Of a DNA stretch of 60,094 nt, positions 50,810-58,887 are shown piece after piece. The notes beneath the pieces are model-generated. The model had not been told where the DNA came from and searched no databases. It was given only the letters and a program-made list of their open reading frames with translations. Numbering within the stretch: position 1 is the first letter of the stretch; each line of letters begins with the position of its first letter. Position numbers and translations under genes: made by a program. The stretch comes from Firmicutes bacterium UBA5201 (GTDB lineage: Bacteria; Bacillota; Clostridia; Peptostreptococcales; Acidaminobacteraceae), in the NCBI GenBank assembly GCA_002412775.1, contig DHVT01000027.1, forward strand, positions 1-60,094, given 5' to 3'.

Positions 50810-50876
50810 AAGAGCAGGGAGAGCAGGGAGAGCAGGAAAACCGGGAAGAGCGGGAAGAGCAGGAAGACAGGGAAGG
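50801..50876 (+). repeat. Purine-only minisatellite at the purD 3' end
   Basis: About eight imperfect copies of a 9-nt unit near GGGAAGAGC, almost all purine on this strand. The array begins in the last two codons of purD and includes its stop codon. Confidence 0.8.
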
Positions 50877-50887
50877 TCAAAAGATAA

Positions 50888-50924
50888 GACTCACAAAATC
50901 GATGATTTTGTGAGTCTGTTTTTT
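50888..50924. terminator. Strong bidirectional terminator between purD and pepP
   Basis: Perfect 13-bp stem GACTCACAAAATC/GATTTTGTGAGTC with a GAT loop. A T-run (TGTTTTTT) follows on the + strand, and TTATCTTTT on the - strand. Confidence 0.9.
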
Positions 50925-50941
50925 GGGATTTATTGAGTGTT

Positions 50942-52717
50942 TTAGATGGCGCGTGTTGCGTTATCGAGCCATATTTTTTCGTTCGCGTTCAATTTTGGTG
51001 AAAGCGTAGTTTTGACTTTTTCATGATAGGCATTGAGCTGATCTTTTTCGACTTGGTTCAGAAGATTGGGATCAAGGGCATCAATATCAAATGGACACAT
51101 GGTCAATGTTTCAAATTTGAAAAAACGACCAAAATCATTTTCCACATGAGGAACCACGTAAATGATATTTTCTAGCCTTACTCCATGTTTGCCATTTCTG
51201 TAGACACCAGGTTCGTTGGAAAATACCATACCAGGCACAAGTGCCACATCAGAAAGATTCATGGAGATTCTTCCGGGACCTTCGTGGACACCAAGGAAGT
51301 ATCCGATGCCATGACCTGTTCCGCTCTTGTAGTCCATGGCATGTTCCCACATGTTCATTCTCGATATGGTATCGAGATGTGTGCCCGTGGCACCTTCAAG
51401 GAATACAGCTCTGGAAAGGGCGAGCATGCTTTTGAGTGTCAACGTGAAGTCGGTTCTTTCCTCCTCGGTGAGGGGGCCCATGGCGACGGTTCGTGTGATG
51501 TCTGTTGTTCCGTTCAAATATTGGGCACCGGAGTCGATCAACAAGAGGCCTTTAGGCTCAATCGCATAGGCACTGTCTTCGGTTGCCCGATAATGCATGA
51601 TCGCTCCATGGTCCCTATAAGCGGCTATGGTATCGAAGCTCTTTCCTCGCATCAATGGATTTTCACTGCGGAAGGCAGTGATTTTGGTGTCGATATCCAG
51701 TTCGGTCAAAGGTTCCGTTCCCGTGTTTGATAACCAACTTAAGAATTTGACGACTGAGACGCCATCGTCGATATAGCAATTTTCAAGATGCTTCAGTTCC
51801 ACATCATTTTTCACTGCTTTGAAATCAGTGCTGGGATTTCTGTGGTCAATCACTTTGCATCGGTTTTCCAAACTGTTATAAATAAAGTATGGCGTAGCGG
51901 ATTTATCCAGCATGATGGCTTTGAGACATTTGAGTCCGCCCAAATCCTTGAGCAAGTCTTCATACAGTTTGACTTTGATTTGATTGCTGTGCAATTTTTC
52001 AATGATTGTATCATTGAGCTTCAAAGGATCCACGTACAAAATCACTTTTTCATTGGAAATGAACAAATAGGATAGAAAGTAGGGATTGTTGGTGATGTCA
52101 TTGCCCCTTAGGTTCAGGACCCACGCGATGTCGTCAAGTTTTGTGATCAAGTGGCTGCTGGCACCAAGCGCGTTCATTTTGTCCTTGATTCTTTGAATTT
52201 TCTCACTTGAGGATGCACCAGAGTAAATGTCGTCGTGAATGTAGATTTTTTCAGAAGGCAAATAGGGTCTGTCCAGCCAAATCTTATCGATGAGATTGGA
52301 AGTGAAATCAATTTTGACATTTTTGTGTTTCAAATGCTTTTGAAGCCTTTGAACTTCATTGGTCATCATCTGGAGTCCGTTGAAACCCACTGTGAAATTG
52401 TCATCGAGTTCAGAAATCAACCATTTGGATATGGTGGGTTCTGAAGGCAATCCCATTTTGATGATTATGATGTCAGTGTCAGCAAGTTCTTTTTCTGCCT
52501 GTATGAAATAGCGGCCATCGGTCCAAAGCGCGCATTTCTTCTGGGTGATGACCAAAGTGCCTGCGGAACCTTTGAATCCGGAAACCCATTCACGGGTCTT
52601 GTAATATTCGGGTAAATATTCACTTGCGTGTGGATCACTTGATGGGACAATGTAGGCATCAATGCCGGAAAGCGTCATTTGTTCCCTGATCAACTTGATT
52701 TTCTTCGAAAACTTCAT
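50942..52717 (-). CDS. pepP: Aminopeptidase P (M24B), three-domain type
   Basis: A 591-residue Xaa-Pro aminopeptidase removing N-terminal residues before proline. Two creatinase-like N-terminal domains (from IDAYIVPSSDPHASEYLPEY) precede the pita-bread domain. Metal ligands are visible in LLIDSGAQYLNGTTDITRT (two Asp), GHGIGYFLGVHEGP (His), SNEPGVY (Glu) and VRLENI (Glu). It is the long form of about 590 residues, not the 440-residue E. coli form. No signal peptide. It lies 16 bp after a cupin gene in a two-gene operon. Confidence 0.93.
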   Translation of the reverse strand: MKFSKKIKLIREQMTLSGIDAYIVPSSDPHASEYLPEYYKTREWVSGFKGSAGTLVITQKKCALWTDGRYFIQAEKELADTDIIIIKMGLPSEPTISKWLISELDDNFTVGFNGLQMMTNEVQRLQKHLKHKNVKIDFTSNLIDKIWLDRPYLPSEKIYIHDDIYSGASSSEKIQRIKDKMNALGASSHLITKLDDIAWVLNLRGNDITNNPYFLSYLFISNEKVILYVDPLKLNDTIIEKLHSNQIKVKLYEDLLKDLGGLKCLKAIMLDKSATPYFIYNSLENRCKVIDHRNPSTDFKAVKNDVELKHLENCYIDDGVSVVKFLSWLSNTGTEPLTELDIDTKITAFRSENPLMRGKSFDTIAAYRDHGAIMHYRATEDSAYAIEPKGLLLIDSGAQYLNGTTDITRTVAMGPLTEEERTDFTLTLKSMLALSRAVFLEGATGTHLDTISRMNMWEHAMDYKSGTGHGIGYFLGVHEGPGRISMNLSDVALVPGMVFSNEPGVYRNGKHGVRLENIIYVVPHVENDFGRFFKFETLTMCPFDIDALDPNLLNQVEKDQLNAYHEKVKTTLSPKLNANEKIWLDNATRAI

Positions 52718-52733
52718 TATTAAATCCCCTTAA

Positions 52734-53081
52734 TTATTGATGACCTTCTTCCGGCACAATACAAATAAATTTCAGTGTGGTATCTCCAGCGTTTGTGAAT
52801 TGGTGAATAGTGTTGTTCGGTACAAAGGCGTAACTGCCAGGTGAAAGCGTATGAAGTGTATCTCCTATCAATAGGGTTCCACTGCCTTCTATGACATAAT
52901 TGATATGCGGCCAATCGTGCTCATGCTTCGGACTGTACCCGTCCACTTCCAGTTCGACCACACGCATGACGTAACCTTCCCAACCTTCTTCCGGTGATAC
53001 CAATACTTTCATGGCGGCGTTCCGAGCAAGTGGGCTGGTGATTTCTTTTGCTTTTAGCGCATTAAAATTTCCTACGACCAT
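52734..53081 (-). CDS. Cupin-domain protein
   Basis: A 115-residue single cupin with HEHDWPHINYVIEG and PNNTIHQFTN as the metal-binding histidine motifs. It binds a metal and perhaps a small ligand; function unknown. Start ATG after GGAGGTCAC. It heads the operon with pepP. Confidence 0.85.
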   Translation of the reverse strand: MVVGNFNALKAKEITSPLARNAAMKVLVSPEEGWEGYVMRVVELEVDGYSPKHEHDWPHINYVIEGSGTLLIGDTLHTLSPGSYAFVPNNTIHQFTNAGDTTLKFICIVPEEGHQ

Positions 53082-53111
53082 ATGTGACCTCCATTTATAT
53101 TTGATAAGATA

Positions 53112-53120
53112 ATTATATCA
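53112..53120 (-). promoter_or_regulatory. Extended -10 promoter of the cupin-pepP operon
   Basis: On the - strand TGATATAAT (TGn-TATAAT) lies about 31 bp before the cupin start. The -35 region is poor, which extended -10 promoters tolerate. Confidence 0.5.
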
Positions 53121-53179
53121 GAAATACAGAGGTGGAGTGAAAGGTATTACAAAATATTATATTTAGCCTCACGAAATGT

Positions 53180-53208
53180 TTGAGTAGCTAATTAATATGT
53201 GCTATAAT
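53180..53208 (+). promoter_or_regulatory. Promoter of the first MATE gene
   Basis: TTGAGT (53180-53185), 17 bp, TGC-TATAAT (53203-53208), an extended -10 close to consensus, 38 bp before the start codon. Confidence 0.7.
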
Positions 53209-53245
53209 AAAAATGGCTAAAATGACATTTGATGGAGAGGATTAT

Positions 53246-54628
53246 ATGGACTTCAAAAAGAAGAGGGATCTGATTTTGAACGGCAATATGAACAAAGTGA
53301 TTCTGACTTTGTCCTTACCGGTCATGCTCAATAATTTCATACATACACTTTACAATTTGACGGACACTTTTTTCATCAGTAGAATTGGTGGCAACGAAGT
53401 GGCTGGAGTACAATTTGTATGGCCGCTGATTTTTCTGATGATGTCTTTTGGAATAGGAATGACCATTGCGACGTCCGCTTTAATCTCACAGTACATTGGG
53501 GCAGGAGACAATCAAAAGGCTAAAAAAACAGCAGGACAAGCGATTTTTTTGTTGTTCAGTCTCTCGATTTTTTTTGGCGTCGCCGGCTATTTTGCAGCAC
53601 CTTATATCGTCAGATGGATGGGGGCGACAGGTAGTCTTTATGACAATGGTGTCGCATACCTGAGCATCATGTTCGCGGGCCTGTTTTCAACATTTCTCAT
53701 GAACGCGTTCAACGCTGTCAAGCACGGACAGGGGGATACGATTTCACCACTTGTGATTGGAGCTTTATCTGTCCTAATGAATGTGATTCTTGATCCTATT
53801 TTCATTTTTGTCCTCGATATGGGCATCAAAGGTGCCGCCTATGCGACAGTGCTTTCCACAGGGGTCTTTGCCATTTATGGGGTATTTACACTGTTCAGTG
53901 ACAAACAGAGTCTTAAGATTGACTTCGCCGATTTGAAACCGGACAAGGAACGACTTCTGAATATCATCAAGATTGGTTTTCCATCGTCCGCGGGTCAAGC
54001 TACCACGGCATTCGGTTTCACGGTTTTGAATGTGTTCCTGGTGTCTTTCGGTGAAATCACACTCACTGCCTTTGCCATCGGCAATCGCATCAGTTCTTTG
54101 ATCATGATGCCTGCGATGGGAATTGGAAGCGCTCTGGCTACGGTTGTCGGGCAAAATCTCGGTGCGGACAACGTAAAGAGGGCCAAAACTGCTGTTTGGA
54201 CCAGTACGAAATTGAGCACACTCATGTTGGTCGCGGGCGGTGGGCTGATGTATCCGTTTTCAGAAACGATCGTAAGTGCTTTTACCCAGTCGCCAGAAGT
54301 GATTGAGAGTGGTGCGGCTTATCTGAAAATGATATTGATCTCGATACCGCTCATGGGATATTTCCAAATTCTAGTCGGTACATTTCAGGGATCCGGTCAT
54401 ACGCTTTCCGCAATGGTCCTCATGATGGGAAGGTTATGGGGACTTAGAATCCCGATGGTGATGTTTCTGAGCAGAAATGCCGATTTCGGTCCTTCATCCA
54501 TATGGTATGCCATGATCATCAGCAACTTTCTCATTTGCATTGTGGGTCTCGGCATTTACATGACGGGCAAATGGCAGCATAAAGTGATAAAATCGGGGAA
54601 AAAAATTATCGGAGAAGTGCTCGCTTGA
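53246..54628 (+). CDS. MATE-family efflux transporter, copy 1
   Basis: A 460-residue protein with about twelve membrane helices and the two-half repeat of MATE transporters. It opens MNKVILTLSLPVMLNNFIHTLYNLTDTFFI, a typical start of the DinF/NorM-like branch. It should export cationic drugs or metabolites in exchange for Na+ or H+. ATG 53246 follows GGAGAGG; the frame from 53213 precedes the ribosome site. The end of the gene contains the -35 of the next promoter. Confidence 0.9.
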   Translation: MDFKKKRDLILNGNMNKVILTLSLPVMLNNFIHTLYNLTDTFFISRIGGNEVAGVQFVWPLIFLMMSFGIGMTIATSALISQYIGAGDNQKAKKTAGQAIFLLFSLSIFFGVAGYFAAPYIVRWMGATGSLYDNGVAYLSIMFAGLFSTFLMNAFNAVKHGQGDTISPLVIGALSVLMNVILDPIFIFVLDMGIKGAAYATVLSTGVFAIYGVFTLFSDKQSLKIDFADLKPDKERLLNIIKIGFPSSAGQATTAFGFTVLNVFLVSFGEITLTAFAIGNRISSLIMMPAMGIGSALATVVGQNLGADNVKRAKTAVWTSTKLSTLMLVAGGGLMYPFSETIVSAFTQSPEVIESGAAYLKMILISIPLMGYFQILVGTFQGSGHTLSAMVLMMGRLWGLRIPMVMFLSRNADFGPSSIWYAMIISNFLICIVGLGIYMTGKWQHKVIKSGKKIIGEVLA

Positions 54629-54654
54629 CATAGTCAAGATGTTCGTGTTAAAAT
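54625..54654 (+). promoter_or_regulatory. Promoter of the FMN-riboswitch/ribU transcript
   Basis: TTGACA (54625-54630) overlaps the MATE stop codon; 18 bp further is TAAAAT (54649-54654) with TGT before it as an extended -10. Confidence 0.65.
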
Positions 54655-54665
54655 AAAAACGAAAT

Positions 54666-54772
54666 AATCTTCAGGGCGGGGTGTGAGTCCCCACCGGCGG
54701 TATAGCCCGCGAGCCGAAAGGTTGATCTGGTTGAATTCCAGAGCCGACAGTTATAGTCTGGATGGAAGAAGA
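54666..54772 (+). promoter_or_regulatory. FMN riboswitch (RFN element)
   Basis: All hallmark blocks are present in order: CTTCAGGGCGGGGTG, GAGTCCCCACCGGCGGTA, AGCCCGCGAGCC, GATCTGGTTGAATTCCAGAG, CCGACAGTTATAGTC and TGGATGGAAGAAGA. FMN binding should turn off the riboflavin transporter gene downstream through the terminator that follows. Confidence 0.97.
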
Positions 54773-54793
54773 GGTTTATGTTACATGTCTATT

Positions 54794-54825
54794 TCCCCTG
54801 AAGTCATGCTTTATGGGGATTTTTT
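54794..54825 (+). terminator. Riboswitch expression-platform terminator
   Basis: TCCCC-TGAAG / CTTTA-T-GGGGA forms a stem of about 10 bp with one bulge, followed by TTTTTT. It lies between the FMN aptamer and ribU, as expected for transcriptional attenuation. A competing GGGG...CCCC pairing (54814-54832) overlaps its 3' arm. Confidence 0.75.
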
Positions 54826-54874
54826 GTACCCCAAAAGTCATAAACCCAATTATATGATGATGGAGGTAATAATT

Positions 54875-55468
54875 ATGGTAGCACAAACAAAGAAAAAGAT
54901 ATCGGTCTCACACATGACCAAAATAGCGATGATGAGTGTTCTCGCTTTCGTATTGATGCAATTTGAACTAATAGTACCTATTTTCCCTGCATTCCTGAAA
55001 ATTGATGTGAGTGATTTGCCAGCACTGATTTTGGCTTTTTCAATGGGTCCGTTTGCGGGTATCGCTGTTGAAGGCATCAAGAACTTATTGCATATGTTTC
55101 AAACTTCGACTGGTGGGGTTGGCGAACTCGCCAACTTTATAATAGGCATTTCAATTGTCGTTCCTGCGGCTTTGATCTATAAGAAGAGCAAATCGAAGAG
55201 ATCTGCAATCATCGGACTCGTCGTGGGCACTATTGTCATGTCAATCGTAGGTGGTCTCGCAAACTACTTCATTTTGATTCCTTTTTATACGAACTTCATG
55301 CCAATCGATGCCATCATAGGCATGGGAGCGGCTGTGAATCCTTCAATCGTCTCACTGGAGACTTTGATCCTGTTCGGTATTGTGCCGTTCAACATATTCA
55401 AAGGTATTGTGCTTTCGATTATGACATTGGTTTTATATAAGAGGATATCTCCTATATTGCACAAATAA
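54875..55468 (+). CDS. ribU: Riboflavin ECF transporter substrate-binding subunit RibU
   Basis: A 197-residue membrane protein with about six helices, including LKIDVSDLPALILAFSMGPFAGIAVEGIKNLLH, the conserved RibU segment. As an S component it captures riboflavin and works with a shared ECF module encoded elsewhere. ATG 54875 has GGAGGT upstream; the long frame from 54683 runs through the riboswitch and is not coding. Confidence 0.95.
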   Translation: MVAQTKKKISVSHMTKIAMMSVLAFVLMQFELIVPIFPAFLKIDVSDLPALILAFSMGPFAGIAVEGIKNLLHMFQTSTGGVGELANFIIGISIVVPAALIYKKSKSKRSAIIGLVVGTIVMSIVGGLANYFILIPFYTNFMPIDAIIGMGAAVNPSIVSLETLILFGIVPFNIFKGIVLSIMTLVLYKRISPILHK

Positions 55469-55477
55469 AAAAATGGT

Positions 55478-55509
55478 TGAGGATCACTTGGGTGGTCCTC
55501 ATTTTTATT
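55478..55509 (+). terminator. Intrinsic terminator after ribU
   Basis: TGAGGATCAC/GTGGTCCTCA, a 10-bp stem with one G-U pair and a TTGG loop, then TTTTTATTT. Confidence 0.9.
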
Positions 55510-55535
55510 TACAAAATCCACAATTCTGTTAGAAT
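55508..55535 (+). promoter_or_regulatory. Promoter of the second MATE gene
   Basis: TTTACA (55508-55513), 16 bp, TGT-TAGAAT (55530-55535), an extended -10, directly after the ribU terminator. Confidence 0.55.
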
Positions 55536-55574
55536 ATATAGGGAAGCGAAATAAAATGACGCGAGGTGGATGGC

Positions 55575-56933
55575 GTGGGCGGAATGACTATTGAAAAGCG
55601 TGAAATGAGACTTGCGATCCTCAAAATGATATTGCCGATTATGATGTCCAGTATTCTGGAGATGATGGTCGGTATCGTGTCCATGGCACTCATCGGCAAC
55701 CTCGGTTTCATCGCCATTGGAGCGATGGGGCTCAGCACTCGCGTCAGAGGCATGATCTGGGCGGTCTACAAGGGCATTGCGATAGGTGTCCAGGTCGTCA
55801 TTGCTCAAGCGCTCGGGGCGGAAGACCATGAACGCATAAAGCATGCGATTCGACAGACGATCGGATCGATTTGTATTATGTCTTTGATTTTTCTGGCGAC
55901 CTTAATATTTTTGCCATCATTCTGGCTTGGCATTTTTGGCGCTAAAGGTGAGTTGTTGGAAGTTGGTGTCAAACTTCTTAGAGTGGTTGGACTGGGGATG
56001 CCTTTTCTCGGTATCGTTCTTATAGTTTCAGGTGCTTTGCAAGGACGTGGTGACGCGACAACTCCGATGATCATCAGTGCGATTATGAATATACTCAATG
56101 TGACGTTGGGTTTGATATTGGTGAGAGGCGCCTTTGGAATTCCAGCTATGGGACTCATGGGAGCGGGTATTGCCATGGCGTCGTCTCAGGCGATAGCTGC
56201 GGTCCTGGCCATAATTGTGATTGTAAGAAAAGGTGGCATCATCGAGCATAGCACTTTCTCTTCGTTCTTCAGATTCAAGAAAAGTATTATCGCATCGGTT
56301 TATAAAACGGGAGTGCCAAGTGCTATAGAATCCTTGTTTTGGCAAATGAGTTCCGTTCTCTTGATTCGCGCCATACTCACTTATGGTGACAATGCCTATG
56401 CGGCCTATCAATTGGGGCTTCAGGCGGAAAGCATAGCCTATATGCCTGCGGCGGGATTTCAGATTGCGGCGACGGCTTATGTCGGGAGGTATCTGGGTGC
56501 GAAATCACCGGAAAAAGCGAGAAGCTACCTACGTGAAATCATCAGATGGGCGGTTATTGCTTCCGTGATTGGTGGAGGTGCGCTTGTATTGTTCCCGAAA
56601 GTGCTCCTAGGAATTATGACTAAAGATCAGGAGTTGATAAGAATCGGAACTATGTACCTGATCTATTGTGGTCTGGCTCAAGTGCCGCAAAATGTTGCAG
56701 GTGTGCTTGGAGGTGCTCTGAGAGGTGCCGGTTATACCAAGATGCCTATGTATGCGGCTGGAATCGGACTTTATGTGGTCCGTGTGCCGATTGCCATGTT
56801 GGCCGCGTACGTGTTCCAGATGTCCATCAATGTGATTTTCCTTGCGATCGCGCTGGATATGACGGTTCGTCTATTACTCAACAGTTATCTTTATTTCAAA
56901 ACGAATATTTACGACAATCCAAGGCTTGTATAA
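55575..56933 (+). CDS. MATE-family efflux transporter, copy 2
   Basis: About 452 residues with twelve membrane helices in two halves (ILPIMMSSILEMMVGIVSMALIGNLG; VPSAIESLFWQMSSVLLIRAIL). It is of the NorM/MepA-like group and not closely similar to copy 1. The start is uncertain among GTG 55566, GTG 55575 and ATG 55584; GAGGTGG at 55563-55569 best fits 55575. The product may export drugs or metabolites. A long bidirectional terminator follows. Confidence 0.88.
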   Translation: MGGMTIEKREMRLAILKMILPIMMSSILEMMVGIVSMALIGNLGFIAIGAMGLSTRVRGMIWAVYKGIAIGVQVVIAQALGAEDHERIKHAIRQTIGSICIMSLIFLATLIFLPSFWLGIFGAKGELLEVGVKLLRVVGLGMPFLGIVLIVSGALQGRGDATTPMIISAIMNILNVTLGLILVRGAFGIPAMGLMGAGIAMASSQAIAAVLAIIVIVRKGGIIEHSTFSSFFRFKKSIIASVYKTGVPSAIESLFWQMSSVLLIRAILTYGDNAYAAYQLGLQAESIAYMPAAGFQIAATAYVGRYLGAKSPEKARSYLREIIRWAVIASVIGGGALVLFPKVLLGIMTKDQELIRIGTMYLIYCGLAQVPQNVAGVLGGALRGAGYTKMPMYAAGIGLYVVRVPIAMLAAYVFQMSINVIFLAIALDMTVRLLLNSYLYFKTNIYDNPRLV

Positions 56934-56937
56934 ATAA

Positions 56938-56981
56938 AAAGTCGGCTCGTTTTCCAATGATAAGGAAGACGAGCCGACTTT
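56938..56981. terminator. Bidirectional terminator between MATE 2 and the chemoreceptor gene
   Basis: An 18-bp stem (56938-56955 with 56964-56981) with one G-U pair and an 8-nt loop, flanked by T-runs on both strands. It serves two converging genes. Confidence 0.92.
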
Positions 56982-56983
56982 GT

Positions 56984-58798
56984 TTATAATTTGTAACGCT
57001 TGAGTTCATTTTTGAGGAACAATACCACCTTTTCGAGTTCAGAGATGTTCTCGGTCAATGATATGATCTCAGAGGAGAAGCTTGTGACGTTTGCGCTCAT
57101 CTCCTGTGATGTGGCTGAGTTTTCTTCTGCTATCGCCGCAAGAGTATGCATATTTTCGAACACTTTGTTGATTTTTTCTGTCTCGTCGGAAAGTTGCTTT
57201 GAAATCTCGGAGATCGAGTTTGAAACCACTTTGATTCGAGAAGACGCATTTTTACTTTCCACAGTGACGTTTGCCATGGTCTTGGTTCCGATTTCAAGTT
57301 CAATGAACTGGTCATTGACTTGACTTACCATGCTGTTCACGCCGTGGGTAAACTGGTTGAGGCTTGTGTTGATTGTGCTGACGGCACGTTTTGAATCTTC
57401 AGCAAGTTTTCGGATTTCTTCTGCGACAACACTGAAGCCACGTCCCATTTCACCGGCTCTAGCGGCTTCAATGGAAGCATTGAGCGCCAGTAGGTTGGTT
57501 TGTTCAGCGATGCTCTCGACTGTGCTGACAATAGTGATGATGTCTTTGACTTTCTTGCTGAGTTCGGTACCTTGTGTGTTGACTTCGGAAAATTTGTCTT
57601 TGACCTGATTGAGATTGATGGATACCTTTTCAAGATCGTTGAACGAAATCTCAATCTGTTTGACTGCGGATTCCAGACTTTCCTTGCCTTCGAGTTCTCT
57701 TTGGCTGATTTGATTCAGGATTTCGATGTTGTCAGCGAGTATGCTCACTGAGCCTTCAGTTTCAGTGGCTTGATGGATCGCACCTTCGGCGACTTCCTGT
57801 ACAGATTGCGATATGAGATCTGAAACACTGCTGAGATTCTTGGAAACCACAGAGAACTTGTCTGTGAATGAGTAAAGATCATCCATGCCACCTTTGAAAT
57901 AAGTGAATTCTTCTCTGAGTGAGTCTTTGACTTCCGCTATGTTTCGGTATGTCGATTCGATGTCATCGCCGGTCTTCACAATCAGATCTTCGGAAATCTG
58001 GAGTGTTCTGATTTTTTCGAGTTCCTCGTGGATTTCTTTAACGGGTTTCATGACTGCACCTGCCACAAAAATACCGGAGAGGAATACGAGTATTGGTGTT
58101 CCGATCAACAATGGTATGTTGTCAAGTCCGTTAAGGATTGCGATTATGGCAACAGTGAATAGTGTGGGAATAAGCATGATTTTAATCGGCAAGGACTTTA
58201 TGAATCCAAAGGATAGAAACTTTGTGAGTTTGTATTTTTTGATTGTTTTAGGTGATTTTTCAAATGTCAGATGGAATTTTGCGACATGGGTGCCATCTGC
58301 CTCGGTGGATTTCTCTACGATTTTCGCTTCGATTTTTTCACCATAGTGTTCCGCCACACCTTCAAAAAGTCCTGCAAGATACTCAAACAGCCCTCTTTTG
58401 GATTTATAGGTCAGATAGATGTTTTTTTCATCGATGACTTCGGGAATCAAACGTGGAGGTTTAGCACCAGGAATCATTTTTGTGAGTTGCGCATGAACCC
58501 TGTCCATCAACATTAGGAATCCCATTGCACTCGAACTGTCAAAATAGGAGGGGAACCAGTCGTGGAATGATTTGATGTTGTTTTGCCCGAGCTTTCTCCA
58601 AAGTTCATCGCTTTTCATGCCTTTGTTCTTTGCAAAGGCATCGATCAACGCAAAAACACGTTTGTCTTCAATTTCTTCAAGTGGTGTGATCAAACGATTT
58701 GGATTCCAACCTTGTTCGGTCAGGATTTTGTTTTTTGTGCTTTCACCATAGAGTTTGGTAATTGTGTTGAGCCAGATGTTTACTACAGTACCTTTCAT
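56984..58798 (-). CDS. H-NOX-domain methyl-accepting chemotaxis protein, predicted O2 sensor
   Basis: A 604-residue chemoreceptor: cytoplasmic H-NOX heme domain (1 to about 185), two membrane helices with a tiny loop (about 205-250), a HAMP-like segment, and an MCP signalling domain with the hairpin tip EQTNLLALNASIEAARAGEMGRGF. The heme site is complete: His102 as proximal ligand, Tyr131-Ser133-Arg135 for the propionates, Pro115. The distal residues Trp9, Asn74 and Tyr140 that let the Thermoanaerobacter Tar4 H-NOX bind O2 are all present at the same numbers. It should guide movement away from (or toward) O2, or NO. It has no C-terminal methyltransferase-docking pentapeptide. Confidence 0.93.
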   Translation of the reverse strand: MKGTVVNIWLNTITKLYGESTKNKILTEQGWNPNRLITPLEEIEDKRVFALIDAFAKNKGMKSDELWRKLGQNNIKSFHDWFPSYFDSSSAMGFLMLMDRVHAQLTKMIPGAKPPRLIPEVIDEKNIYLTYKSKRGLFEYLAGLFEGVAEHYGEKIEAKIVEKSTEADGTHVAKFHLTFEKSPKTIKKYKLTKFLSFGFIKSLPIKIMLIPTLFTVAIIAILNGLDNIPLLIGTPILVFLSGIFVAGAVMKPVKEIHEELEKIRTLQISEDLIVKTGDDIESTYRNIAEVKDSLREEFTYFKGGMDDLYSFTDKFSVVSKNLSSVSDLISQSVQEVAEGAIHQATETEGSVSILADNIEILNQISQRELEGKESLESAVKQIEISFNDLEKVSINLNQVKDKFSEVNTQGTELSKKVKDIITIVSTVESIAEQTNLLALNASIEAARAGEMGRGFSVVAEEIRKLAEDSKRAVSTINTSLNQFTHGVNSMVSQVNDQFIELEIGTKTMANVTVESKNASSRIKVVSNSISEISKQLSDETEKINKVFENMHTLAAIAEENSATSQEMSANVTSFSSEIISLTENISELEKVVLFLKNELKRYKL

Positions 58799-58887
58799 TG
58801 AGACCTTCCTTCAATACATATTATTTATAAAATAGCATATAAAATAGTTGTGAACCTATGCTAAAATGATAGATAGGTTATGGTGGA
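58799..58887. other. Short AT-rich spacer upstream of the chemoreceptor gene
   Basis: It carries the chemoreceptor ribosome site (GAAGGAAGG on the - strand) and AT-rich sequence with TTCACA and TTTATA hexamers 17 bp apart as a weak candidate promoter. I see no terminator for the ATPase gene that ends at 58888, so some read-through into the chemoreceptor gene is possible. Confidence 0.4.

Noticed and set aside
54683..54874. N-terminal extension of RibU starting at 54683
   Set aside because: The extension translates the FMN riboswitch and its terminator. The true start at 54875 has a strong ribosome site.
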